A stretch of DNA of 64,000 bases from Blastocatellia bacterium AA13. Lineage in GTDB: Bacteria > Acidobacteriota > Blastocatellia > UBA7656. The stretch lies in contig QHVH01000020.1 of the NCBI GenBank assembly GCA_003222245.1, forward strand, positions 37,311 through 101,310, written 5' to 3'. Positions 1-8,588 of the stretch are shown one piece after another. Numbering within the stretch: position 1 is the first letter of the stretch; the number at the start of each line of letters is the position of its first letter. The translations under genes were made by a program, and so were the position numbers. The notes under the pieces were generated by a model, which saw only the letters and a list, made by a program, of their open reading frames with translations, was not told where the DNA came from and searched no databases.

Positions 1-665
1 ATCTTTGCTTCATGCAGCCCGAGCATCAACGCTTTTACGAAGCGGCGCTCGGTCTCCTGTTCGGATCGCTCCAGAGTCTTGCGATCGACTTCGACGGCTC
101 TGGCTTCGGCTTCGGCGGTTATTCTCGCGGCCTGTTGATTGGCGGTTCGGACGATCTCTTCGCCCTCCTGAGCGGCTTTGGCTTTCAGTTGTTCGAGCTC
201 TCGTGATGTTGCCGGTTTTCGCGTGTTGTCGGTCGAAGAGTCGCCGTTGGATGACTTGTCGGCAGCGGTCGACATAGGCCGGGTTCCCGTCACATTCACT
301 ACGCGATGAGCCTCGGTGACCGAAACAACCTTGAGATCAAAGTTGAATATCTGCTTCTCGTTTTCGCCGATCTTAACGAAGAGATTGCTCATGCCTTTCG
401 GAACAACGGGCTTTATGAATACATCGTTCTCGCCTTTCTGAACGACAAAGGTGCCCCGGCCGCTGCCCGGATCGTAGAGGTCTCCGCAGATGATTTCTTT
501 CACGGGCCCCGCGAATACTATTCGCGTCGACAGGCCGACCGCGGTCTTCACGACGCCTATCTGCTCCGGACTGAGCGTGACGGCAGTGATCGGCGCCTGA
601 GCCGCCGAGGCCGTGCAAAGAATCGCGCAGAAAATCGGAGTTAGAAATACCGCTCTGATTCTCAA
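1..665 (-). CDS. Secreted protein of unknown function, partial at left edge (VirB9/CagX-like N-terminal half plus coiled coil)
   Basis: The frame is open from a TTG at 665 to the window edge, at least 221 residues, so the C-terminus is missing. The TTG start is supported by a strong ribosome binding site, AGGAGG five bases upstream. The N-terminus (RIRAVFLTPIFCAILCTASAAQA) reads as a signal peptide. Residues about 25-110 (IVFAGPVKEIICGD, then FIKPVV, SNLFVKIG and FNFDLKVV) recall the beta-rich N-terminal domain of VirB9/CagX secretion proteins, but the match is by eye and weak. From about residue 150 the chain is Ala/Glu/Arg-rich and probably a coiled coil. No other conjugation or type IV secretion gene is nearby, so an independent envelope role is as likely. 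Confidence 0.65.
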   Translation of the reverse strand, partial: MRIRAVFLTPIFCAILCTASAAQAPITAVTLSPEQIGVVKTAVGLSTRIVFAGPVKEIICGDLYDPGSGRGTFVVQKGENDVFIKPVVPKGMSNLFVKIGENEKQIFNFDLKVVSVTEAHRVVNVTGTRPMSTAADKSSNGDSSTDNTRKPATSRELEQLKAKAAQEGEEIVRTANQQAARITAEAEARAVEVDRKTLERSEQETERRFVKALMLGLHEAK

Positions 666-880
666 GTTGTCCTCCTGGAGTAGGGCAGGGGCTTGCCGTT
701 TAAGGGCCGACTACGATGATGCGAATAATGGGGGCGTGTTTCCGTTGAAACGTCTTATTCTGGCAAGGTTTGATAGCGTGCGCAAGGACCAACAGAGACC
801 GCGATTGTATTTGGGCTGAATTCGGCGCGCAGCTATTCCGCGCGCCGAGGAGGCCTCTGAAGCTCGAGCGGACCGTGAGA

Positions 881-1180
881 TCAATTTGATTGCGCGGACT
901 TCTGTTTTTTTCGTGGATTTTTCGCGCTGTCGATTGTGTAATCGATAAGCCCCATTAATGCGAACACCAGCGCCGTCGTTATGATGAGCGCGATTATTAT
1001 GGTGAGCTTTCGTCTTGTTGTAGTCTTGCTCGGCGTTTTTTCGGCGCCCAGCAGGCCTCGCCAACCGCAGTCAAGACACCGATAGGCCCTGTAAGTCGAA
1101 GCAATCTTCGCAAATTGTTCGAGCAGACCTCGAGTGTGCGATCGATGCGCTTCTCCGTCGCATTTCGGACAAGAAACCAC
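881..1180 (-). CDS. Small zinc-ribbon membrane protein, hypothetical
   Basis: A 99-residue protein. Two CxxC pairs (CPKC at residues 4-7 and CLDC at 35-38) form a typical zinc ribbon at the N-terminus. One hydrophobic segment follows (about residues 60-82, IIIALIITTALVFALMGLI), then a short basic tail. The layout predicts a single-pass inner membrane protein with a cytoplasmic metal-binding head. It stands between the left-edge secreted protein and the FecR-domain gene with gaps of about 170-215 bases, so it may be its own transcription unit. I do not recognise a specific function. Confidence 0.6.
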   Translation of the reverse strand: MVSCPKCDGEAHRSHTRGLLEQFAKIASTYRAYRCLDCGWRGLLGAEKTPSKTTTRRKLTIIIALIITTALVFALMGLIDYTIDSAKNPRKKQKSAQSN

Positions 1181-1351
1181 TTAGCTTCGCTCCGATGAAA
1201 CCGAGATTGTTCTGGGGATACTACTGAGGTGAATACCGAGTCCTGGCGATTCGGTTACAGCCGATGCTTGAGAATCCTTGCTCGGTTTACCCGATTAATC
1301 CGGCGACGCTCTTGTACAAGCGTCACACAGACAAAAAGCACGTCCGGCAAT

Positions 1352-2140
1352 TTAGCCCGGATTGATCGCGCTCGGCGTAGGAGGCGGAGGCAGCTTGTTC
1401 TTGTCGAACGACTTCCTGGTTGCGAGTCCAAGAAGTCCAAGAAGGCCGCCGGCGCCCCACCAACCAGCTATGTGCTTCTCGCCGCAATCGATCGAGATTA
1501 CGGCGTCTCCCGCTGAGGTGACGATGAGCGCATCGTCGAATCTCTTGCCTTCGCCGTAGACCTTCTTTTCCTGGTCGTCGAACGTCTTGCTGTCGACGCC
1601 CTTCAACAAGCGCTCGTTGTACTGGTGTTCGTTCTTTCCGTGCCTGACGGTGGCTTCGCCCCTGGTCACGGAAATGCGAACCTTCTCGCGATGAAAGATG
1701 ATTATCTGGCCCGCGCGCCCTGGCGGAAGTGTTTGGGTGATGTTGCCGCAGGTATCCATGTTGACCCACATCGCGTTCGGGAGCGCAGTGACGACTACGG
1801 TTGTATCGGCTTGCAGCTCGAGCCTTCCGGAAGGTCCAAGATCGACCACGGCTTTGCTGTCGCCTCCAGTTGAAACAGTGCTGCCGCTGACGACGGTAGC
1901 GCCTGATTCGGCTGGATTCCCGTTGACGTACACCTGCCCGTTTCCAGTCAACAAACCGGTAGCGGGCGGGCCGGACGGCTGAACCGGCACGGGTGTCCGA
2001 ACCGCGTCTTTCTGAACGGCGGCCGAAGTAGAATCGGCTTGCTGCTGTTGTCCAACGGCGAGCGATCGCATCGTGAACACGCCTAACAGAGCCAGCATCA
2101 AAAGCAAGCTGGTCAGGGATCGATAAAACCTTAAATACAT
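1352..2140 (-). CDS. FecR-domain secreted protein
   Basis: A 262-residue protein with an N-terminal signal/anchor segment (about residues 8-28). Residues about 65-125 (GQVYVNGNPAESGATVVSGSTVSTG, then a KAVVDLGPSGRLEL-type strand) match the FecR fold: a small beta domain found in sigma-regulator proteins and also in many secreted Acidobacterial proteins. A second repetitive beta stretch follows (HREKVRISVTRGEATVRHG). The C-terminus holds a Gly/Leu-rich hydrophobic stretch (AGGLLGLLGLA) ending in a Lys/Pro-rich tail. No sigma factor or TonB receptor is adjacent, so a classical iron-signalling role is unlikely; an envelope protein linked to the polysaccharide locus is my inference. Confidence 0.7.
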   Translation of the reverse strand: MYLRFYRSLTSLLLMLALLGVFTMRSLAVGQQQQADSTSAAVQKDAVRTPVPVQPSGPPATGLLTGNGQVYVNGNPAESGATVVSGSTVSTGGDSKAVVDLGPSGRLELQADTTVVVTALPNAMWVNMDTCGNITQTLPPGRAGQIIIFHREKVRISVTRGEATVRHGKNEHQYNERLLKGVDSKTFDDQEKKVYGEGKRFDDALIVTSAGDAVISIDCGEKHIAGWWGAGGLLGLLGLATRKSFDKNKLPPPPTPSAINPG

Positions 2141-2207
2141 CTGAACCTCAATTCTCGTTAGCTTTCTACGAGCATCCTTGCGTATTTCAGCCTAGCTCAT
2201 TCAAAGC

Positions 2208-3992
2208 TCATTCAAACCTGATGCTCATTGTTCTGAGCGACACCCCAAGCCCTCGCAAATGATCCAGCCGTCCCTCGTGGACCGAGCTGCTCGATACGAG
2301 TACCTCGCTGATGCCGTGGGCTCGAATCAGCTCGGGCGCTTCGCGGCTGTCAAAGATGCGGCAACCGTGGATCAGCTTCCCTGTTTTTCGGCGGTCGTCG
2401 TCGATGAATCCAAGCGGCACGTACTGATGCGAAGGATTGTTGAGGATCGCGCGCATCAATAACTCGCCGTCGTCACCCGCTCCGTAGATGAATACTCGCT
2501 TTGCATCCGGATGAGCATTGATCGGGCCCGCGAGCGCGGCTCGAAGGAAACGGAATGACAGCCGGCTCGCTCCCACGAATACGATCAAGAGCAGTCCGTT
2601 AAGTACGAATACGGCCCGCGACGGTCCGGTGAATCCATACATCACAAAGACCACCGCCGCGCTTGCCAGCGCTCCACCCAGAACGGATCGCGCGATTACG
2701 ATCATGTCGCTTATGCCGACGTACTTCCAAAGCCCGCGGTATACGCCGCCGAACAAAAACGCGAGCATTTCGATTCCGATAACGAGCGGCAGCGTTCGCA
2801 CGAATACCGCCATCTGCTCCGCCGGCATATTGCCGTCGAAGCGCAAGAGATTCGCGCCGTAATAAGCCAGCAGCACGAGAACCGCGTCCAGCAGGACCTC
2901 GAATATTCGCCGTTTGTATGAGAAATCAGCGAGCGCCGTAAGAATCGCGCCGGTATGCCGCTCTTCACCGTTTTCGTAAACCCGGACCTTTGCCAGGTAC
3001 AGGCCGAGGAACAGGACTCCGAGCGCGAACACCGGAACGACAAGCATGACCATCGCGGGATTCACCAGCCTCACAAGCAACGCCACGCCTCCGGAGAAGC
3101 CGGCAAGCGAGTAGAGCATGATGACCGCTCGTTTTTCGGAGATCCCCAATGCGACGAGCCTGTGCGATGTGTGGTCGCGGCCGCCCCGTGAAATCGGCCG
3201 CCCCGACAGTTTTCTCGTGAGTGTCACGACGCACGTGTCGAAGATAGGTATCATCAGGACGAGCACGGGCGTCAGCAATATCGCGCCCAGATTGCGAGAT
3301 CCCCCGTAATCGCTCAACAGCGCGGTTCCTCCAAGCAGGAACCCGAGGAACATCGAGCCGCAATCACCCATGAAGATCGAGGCGGGATTGAAATTGAATA
3401 CGAGGAATCCGAGCACCGCGCTTCCTAGCGCCATCGGCAGGGCCGCCGCCTGCAACTGTCCGTTCAGCAAAAACGTCGCCGCAAGAAAGCCGCAGGTTAT
3501 CAAGGCGATTCCGCCGGCCAGACCGTCCATGTTGTCCAGCAAGTTGATGGCGTTTGTAATTCCGACGAGCCAGAAGATCGTCAAAAAATCGTTCAGCGCC
3601 TGATAATTCGTCCAATGCAACCGCACGCCGAAGTACACGACTATTGTAGCCGCGACCAACTGAACGATCAGTTTTGTGTACGGTTTAATCTGAATGAGGT
3701 CGTCAACCAAGCCGGTTACGAAGAGTAGACTGGCGGCTGCTACTATGGCGACTGCTCCGGGTACGTGAGGTCCGAAGCCTAGAAAACAAATTAAGAATGC
3801 GGCATAGATCGCGACTCCGCCCATTAGCGCCGTGGGCTTTTGGTGCCAACGGTCTTTTCTCGGCGAGGCGACGATGCCTAGATGACTGGCGAGGCGTTTG
3901 ACGATTACGGTTAGAGCCAACCCCAACGCAAGCGCCCCAAAACTGCTCACTATTAGCTGCACGGTAGTTCTTCCCATAAAACCACTGCCCAA
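2208..3992 (-). CDS. WecA/TagO-type undecaprenyl-phosphate sugar-1-phosphate transferase fused to a FlaA1-like membrane/Rossmann half
   Basis: A 594-residue polytopic membrane protein. Residues 1 to about 340 carry MraY/WecA family motifs: GLVDDLIQ (Asp pair), NLLDNMDGLAGG, NFNPASIFMGDCGS and the cytoplasmic DHTSHRL loop. This half should transfer a HexNAc-1-phosphate onto undecaprenyl phosphate and so start glycan synthesis. Residues about 345-594 resemble the N-terminal half of FlaA1/CapD/PglF proteins: four membrane segments, then a Rossmann fold (RVFIYGAGDDGELLMRA, FIDDD). The catalytic SDR dehydratase domain that usually follows is absent. Family members of the first half are normally about 350 residues. 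The longest start is a TTG at 3992; an ATG at 3977 is an alternative. It lies near the downstream end of the polysaccharide locus. Confidence 0.85.
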   Translation of the reverse strand: MGSGFMGRTTVQLIVSSFGALALGLALTVIVKRLASHLGIVASPRKDRWHQKPTALMGGVAIYAAFLICFLGFGPHVPGAVAIVAAASLLFVTGLVDDLIQIKPYTKLIVQLVAATIVVYFGVRLHWTNYQALNDFLTIFWLVGITNAINLLDNMDGLAGGIALITCGFLAATFLLNGQLQAAALPMALGSAVLGFLVFNFNPASIFMGDCGSMFLGFLLGGTALLSDYGGSRNLGAILLTPVLVLMIPIFDTCVVTLTRKLSGRPISRGGRDHTSHRLVALGISEKRAVIMLYSLAGFSGGVALLVRLVNPAMVMLVVPVFALGVLFLGLYLAKVRVYENGEERHTGAILTALADFSYKRRIFEVLLDAVLVLLAYYGANLLRFDGNMPAEQMAVFVRTLPLVIGIEMLAFLFGGVYRGLWKYVGISDMIVIARSVLGGALASAAVVFVMYGFTGPSRAVFVLNGLLLIVFVGASRLSFRFLRAALAGPINAHPDAKRVFIYGAGDDGELLMRAILNNPSHQYVPLGFIDDDRRKTGKLIHGCRIFDSREAPELIRAHGISEVLVSSSSVHEGRLDHLRGLGVSLRTMSIRFE

Positions 3993-4109
3993 CCTAGGTG
4001 TGGGCTACACCCTGGGGTGCGGCGAGAGGGAACACCGCGGTGCGACACCTTGTTACGATAACCTTGTTCGATCCCGGGCTTCTTTTTGAGAAGCCTGAAT
4101 TTTCAGGAG

Positions 4110-5117
4110 CTATACCTGGAAAGCCAATGGGGCGGGGGCGCCGAGCCGATTTACTACTCGGGCTCGGTCGTATTCTATGACGCTGGTCAGTATCTCGTCC
4201 AGAGTAATCTTCGGCGTGTATCCTATGAGATCGTTTATCTTCGCGATCGAGGGGACCCGCCGCATCATGTCTTCGAAGCCCTCTTCATATGCTTCCTCAT
4301 AAGGCACGAAGACTATTTCGGAATCCGACTCCGCAAGCCGCTTTATTTGTTCGGCAAGCTGGAGGATCGTCACCTCTCGATTGCTGCCGATGTTGTAAAC
4401 CTCGCCTACCGCCGCCGGATGCTCCGCCAGATCCATCAGGGCTCCGGCCGCATCAAGCACGTGAGTGAAGCAGCGGCTCTGCGATCCATTCCCGAAAACG
4501 GTTATGTCCTGGCCCGTAACGGCCTGTCTGACGAAATTCGGAATCACCATACCGTACCGTCCGGTCTGACGCGGCCCTACGGTATTGAATAGGCGCGCGA
4601 TGACCGTGGGCACATGCTTCTCCTTCCAATAAGCGATAGCCATAAATTCGTCGATGGCCTTCGAGCAGGCATAGCTCCAACGGCTCTTGCTGGTGGGACC
4701 CAGGACCAGGTCGTCGTCTTCGGTGAATGGAACGCGATCGAGCTTGCCATAGACTTCGGACGTCGACGTGATCAGCACTCGCTTTCGCTTCTTTGCCGCG
4801 AGGCTGAGCACGATTTCGGTTCCGCGGATGTTGGTTTCTATCGTGCGGACCGGGCTCTCCACGATCAGCCGCACGCCTACAGCGGCGGCGAGGTGGAAGA
4901 TGATGTCGGCAAGATCGATCAGCTCCGCGGTCAGGTAGTAGTTGGTAATCGTGTCGATGTGATAGTGGAAGTTCGGGTGGCTTTTGATGTGCTCGATGTT
5001 CTCGATAGACCCGGTGGACAGGTCGTCAATTACATAGACTTCATCTCCACGGTCAAGGTACATCTCGGCGAGGTGAGACCCGATAAATCCGGCTCCTCCG
5101 GTGATCAAAACTCTCAT
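4110..5117 (-). CDS. Extended SDR nucleotide-sugar epimerase/dehydratase
   Basis: 335 residues, full length for the family. The N-terminal NAD-binding motif GGAGFIGSH is at residues 7-15, DDLSTG follows at about 32, and the catalytic YACSK tetrad segment lies near residue 148. The overall pattern (HLAAAVGVRLIVESPVRTIETNIRGTEIVL, GPRQTGRYGMVIPNFV) is that of UDP-glucuronate decarboxylase/UDP-glucose epimerase-like SDRs working on nucleotide sugars. The exact substrate cannot be read from the sequence. The ATG is preceded by AAGGGG at moderate distance. It lies between the WecA-type gene and a GT4 gene in the polysaccharide locus. Confidence 0.85.
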   Translation of the reverse strand: MRVLITGGAGFIGSHLAEMYLDRGDEVYVIDDLSTGSIENIEHIKSHPNFHYHIDTITNYYLTAELIDLADIIFHLAAAVGVRLIVESPVRTIETNIRGTEIVLSLAAKKRKRVLITSTSEVYGKLDRVPFTEDDDLVLGPTSKSRWSYACSKAIDEFMAIAYWKEKHVPTVIARLFNTVGPRQTGRYGMVIPNFVRQAVTGQDITVFGNGSQSRCFTHVLDAAGALMDLAEHPAAVGEVYNIGSNREVTILQLAEQIKRLAESDSEIVFVPYEEAYEEGFEDMMRRVPSIAKINDLIGYTPKITLDEILTSVIEYDRARVVNRLGAPAPLAFQV

Positions 5118-5214
5118 AATGCGTTTCCCCTTATATTGTTTTTGCTGCTTGAGCTGTTCCTGTCAGCCTTCGAATCCGGGGGACTAAGATATGTAGATTT
5201 CTCTTGTAATACAC

Positions 5215-5246
5215 TGTAGGAGCGGGCCTCAGTGCCCGCCCCTACA
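5215..5246. repeat. GC-rich hairpin repeat
   Basis: Arms TGTAGGAGCGGGC and GCCCGCCCCTACA (13 bp with one mismatch) flank a six-base loop. The same element occurs as a perfect 15-bp version at 24535-24570. It sits in the 187-base gap upstream of the SDR gene and has no T-tract, so it is more like a dispersed hairpin element than a classical terminator. Confidence 0.7.
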
Positions 5247-5304
5247 TTAATTCTCGAACGGCCGGCTGAATCGACATTGCCGCCTTCGAATATTCTCTCC
5301 AGCT

Positions 5305-6627
5305 TCAGCGAGCGGCGGCCGCCGCCTTGGCCTGCCGCGGTTGAAGTTCTTCGACGCCCGCGAGCTTTCCGTATAGCTCCTCAATATCCGCAACGAGCCT
5401 TCGCCTCGACAGGGAAGAGTGAACAAAGTTCCTTGCCCGCATTCCCATCTCGAAGCGGAGCTCCGGCCGGTCGATCAGGTATCTAAGCGCAAGCGAGAAC
5501 GTCTCCGGATCGCGGCTTGGAGCGGTTACTCCGTGCTCCCATATCGTGAACCCATCGCGCCTTCCGATCTGAGCGCCCATCAAATCGGCGACACCGCCTA
5601 CCTCAGTGGCGACAACCGGACGGCCCGCGGACATTCCTTCTATCAGTGTTAAGGGCGTTCCCTCATTCACGGAAGTGAGCGCGATTATATCCAGATCACT
5701 GTAGAGCGCGACAACGTCGTCCCGAAATCCGGCGAACGTCACTCGTTCCGAGATGCCGAGTTCTTCGGCATGCTTCTCCAGCTCTGGGCGAAGATGGCCG
5801 TCGCCGACGATTACAAAGCGCGCTTTGATTGGGTCCTCGTACTGGCTGAGGACTATTGCCGCCGAATCGAGCAGCATCAGGTGGTTTTTGACCTCGCACA
5901 ATCGGCCTATTGCGCCGATCGTCACCTCGTCGTCGTAGACGCCGACATCGCCGCCGGTCCACCTTCGGCCGGCTCGCGCTTCTTCGAGATCGATCCCGAG
6001 CGGGATGACCAGAAATTGTTCGCGTTTGCCGATGCTATAACGCTCGTTAATCTCCCAACGCTGGCTTTCGCTTATGGCGATGATGCAGTCGGTGATGTGG
6101 GCCAGCATTCGTTCGATTGCGATGAACAAACGTGTCTTTCGCGGGCCGTAGTAGCCGTGGAAGATATGGCCGTGAAAAGTATGAACTACTTTGCAGTCGC
6201 GGGGCTGCAGATACAGCGCGGAAGGCGTCAGCCATTTATACACGAAGGCGGCTACGCGGCCGGCGGCTCCGGCCTTTGCTTTGTGAGTGTGGACGATGTC
6301 CGGCTTCACTCGGAACATCAGAATTATCAATTTGATTATGGCGGTTATGTCGCGGAAGCTTAGCTCGCGGCTCATCTCTTTTATGACGATTGGCTTTATG
6401 CCGGCCTCGAGGGCGAAATAGCTCATATCGCCTTCACCCGGCGGCACGGTTCCGGTCACGAGAGTAGTCTCGTATTGCTCGTTGTTAACCCCGGCCGTCA
6501 ACCAAGTCACGTGCTTGGACGGACCTCCAATGTTGAGCCGATCAATAATACGTAGAACCCGAATCGGCTTTGCCCTGCGTTTCCAGTGTGTGTTTACCGC
6601 TTCAACTGCTGAACCCAATAAAAACAT
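5305..6627 (-). CDS. Glycosyltransferase family 4 (GT-B fold)
   Basis: 440 residues. The N-terminal Rossmann domain starts with RVLRIIDRLNIGGPSKHV, where the GG before the variable residues is the usual acceptor/donor loop of GT4 enzymes. The C-terminal domain has the E-x7-E motif (EGTPLTLIE) followed by GRPVVATEVGGV, which binds the nucleotide-sugar donor. It should be a retaining cytoplasmic enzyme that adds one sugar to the lipid-linked polysaccharide repeat. Its start is 21 bases after the stop of the AsnB-type gene, so the two are likely cotranscribed. Donor and linkage are not predictable. Confidence 0.9.
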   Translation of the reverse strand: MFLLGSAVEAVNTHWKRRAKPIRVLRIIDRLNIGGPSKHVTWLTAGVNNEQYETTLVTGTVPPGEGDMSYFALEAGIKPIVIKEMSRELSFRDITAIIKLIILMFRVKPDIVHTHKAKAGAAGRVAAFVYKWLTPSALYLQPRDCKVVHTFHGHIFHGYYGPRKTRLFIAIERMLAHITDCIIAISESQRWEINERYSIGKREQFLVIPLGIDLEEARAGRRWTGGDVGVYDDEVTIGAIGRLCEVKNHLMLLDSAAIVLSQYEDPIKARFVIVGDGHLRPELEKHAEELGISERVTFAGFRDDVVALYSDLDIIALTSVNEGTPLTLIEGMSAGRPVVATEVGGVADLMGAQIGRRDGFTIWEHGVTAPSRDPETFSLALRYLIDRPELRFEMGMRARNFVHSSLSRRRLVADIEELYGKLAGVEELQPRQAKAAAAAR

Positions 6628-6648
6628 TTTGTTTTTCTTCTTTTTTTG

Positions 6649-8568
6649 TTAAACGTGAGCGCTCGATGCATGAGCGCCTATGAATTCCTGATGCCACAGC
6701 TCGAGCATCAGCAGACTCCAGAGGGGGAAGCTGTAATCTGTTTTGCGATCGAGATGATCGCGCACGAATCTTTCAACCTGTTGGGGATCGAAATACTTTC
6801 GGGTCGCGGCGCTTCCGGACAGCAGCGAGTCTTCCAGCAGCGGCTTCAACGCGCCTCGGAACCACTCGCCCACCGGAACTCCAAAACCCATCTTGCGCCT
6901 CCTGACGTTTTCGCGCGGCAGCATATCGGCGAATGCCCGCTTCAATACGAATTTCGATTCGCTTCCTCGAAGCTTCATCCGCCCCGGCAGCCGCGCAGCC
7001 AGCTCCATAACCTCATGATCGAGAAAAGGCGAACGTGCTTCGAGGCTGTTGGCCATCGAAGTAATGTCTACCTTCACCAGGAGATCGAACGGAAGGTACG
7101 AGCGCACGTCGACCGACATCGCCGCGTCCACCGGATCGAGACCGCTTGTTTCCGAAAACAGACTTTCAATCCATCTACTGTGGCCGTCTCCATTCAGGCG
7201 AGATCGAAACTCTCGACTGTAGAGATCCTGCTTGGCCTCCTCGCTGAAATAGCTCACCCAGCGCCCGTATCTGCTGCTCATCTCGCTTGCCGCGACCGAG
7301 AGGAATCGTTTCGCCTGTCGAATCCGGTTTTTCGGGTCGATCGAATCGGGCAGCATCTTGCTGAGCGCGCGCGCCGGAGCGATCATGCCGGGCACGGCAT
7401 GAAGCCGCTCGGCTATGCGGTTGCCGAGATAGCGCTCGTAGCCGGCAAAACTCTCGTCGCCCCCGTCGCCGTTCAGCGCAACCGTCACACTCGACCGGGT
7501 CATTTGGGAAACATAAAACGTCGGAATCGCGGAGGAGTCGGCATAAGGCTCTCCGTAGTGACGCACAAGCTTCGGCAGAATCGACAATGCATCCGGCTTC
7601 ACTATGAATTCGTGATGATCCGCGCTCCATTTATCCGCGATCCTGCGCGCGTGATCCAACTCGTTGTAAGCCGCCTCTTCGAAGCCTATCGAGAATGTTT
7701 TGACGGGCCGATCGGATAATCCGGCCATCAGCCCGACGACGATGCTCGAATCTACTCCGCCCGAAAGAAAGGCGCCCAGCGGCACGTCGCTGATCATTCG
7801 AAGCCGGACCGCTTCGGTCAACTTCTCGCGCAAGGCTTCAGAAGCCTCTTCCAACGACATCTCGATCTTGGGCGTGTATTCGAGCGACCAGTACCGCTCG
7901 ATCTCGAGTTTAGGCTCGCCCCCGGAAACATCCAGCGTCAGATAGTGCGCGGGAGGCAGCTTCGAAATTCCGCGAAACGCGGTTCGGGGGGCCGGCACAT
8001 AGCCCCACGACAGATAAGAATCAATCGCCGCCGGATCGACCTCGCGCTCGACCGAAGGACAGACGAGCAAGCCTTGCAGCTCGGACGCGAACAGGAAGCG
8101 ATTCCGATCCTGTGTGTAGAACAGCGGCTTCTTGCCTACTCTATCTCTCGCGACAAAGAGCCGTCGGCGGTTCGCATCCCAAATCCCAAAGGCGAACATG
8201 CCTCTCAAACGCTTAACGCAATCCGTTCCCCATTGCTCATAAGCGTGAACGATAACTTCAGTGTCGGTCCTGGTTCGAAAGCTGTAGCCCAGTTTCTCGA
8301 GATCGTCGCGAAGCTGCTGGAAGTTGTAGATCTCTCCGTTGAACGTTATCCAGATGCTGCCGTCATCGTTCGTCAGGGGCTGGCGGCCCGCTTCCGAGAG
8401 ATCGATGATTGCTAGCCGTCGATGCCCAAGCGCGCATACGTCATCCGATTTAGTGCCTGACGCATCCGGACCGCGATGGCGCTGCGCTTCGATCATCGGC
8501 GCGACCATTTGTTCCAGGTCCGATGCGCCCGCGCCTCGGAACGACACGGCTCCCGCGATTCCACACAT
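6649..8568 (-). CDS. asnB: Glutamine-hydrolysing asparagine synthase-type amidotransferase
   Basis: 639 residues, typical for AsnB. The mature N-terminus begins MCGIAGAV, with Cys2 as the glutaminase nucleophile after Met removal. The class II amidotransferase domain covers about residues 1-215. The synthetase domain carries the PP-loop LSGGVDSS near residue 265 for ATP/AMP chemistry. True asparagine synthase and the AsnB-like enzymes that amidate uronic acids or other carboxylates in polysaccharide loci cannot be told apart by eye. Its position between glycosyltransferase and carbamoyltransferase genes favours decoration of the glycan, which is inference. Confidence 0.85.
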   Translation of the reverse strand: MCGIAGAVSFRGAGASDLEQMVAPMIEAQRHRGPDASGTKSDDVCALGHRRLAIIDLSEAGRQPLTNDDGSIWITFNGEIYNFQQLRDDLEKLGYSFRTRTDTEVIVHAYEQWGTDCVKRLRGMFAFGIWDANRRRLFVARDRVGKKPLFYTQDRNRFLFASELQGLLVCPSVEREVDPAAIDSYLSWGYVPAPRTAFRGISKLPPAHYLTLDVSGGEPKLEIERYWSLEYTPKIEMSLEEASEALREKLTEAVRLRMISDVPLGAFLSGGVDSSIVVGLMAGLSDRPVKTFSIGFEEAAYNELDHARRIADKWSADHHEFIVKPDALSILPKLVRHYGEPYADSSAIPTFYVSQMTRSSVTVALNGDGGDESFAGYERYLGNRIAERLHAVPGMIAPARALSKMLPDSIDPKNRIRQAKRFLSVAASEMSSRYGRWVSYFSEEAKQDLYSREFRSRLNGDGHSRWIESLFSETSGLDPVDAAMSVDVRSYLPFDLLVKVDITSMANSLEARSPFLDHEVMELAARLPGRMKLRGSESKFVLKRAFADMLPRENVRRRKMGFGVPVGEWFRGALKPLLEDSLLSGSAATRKYFDPQQVERFVRDHLDRKTDYSFPLWSLLMLELWHQEFIGAHASSAHV

Positions 8569-8588
8569 AACTCTCTAACCTTTTAGCC

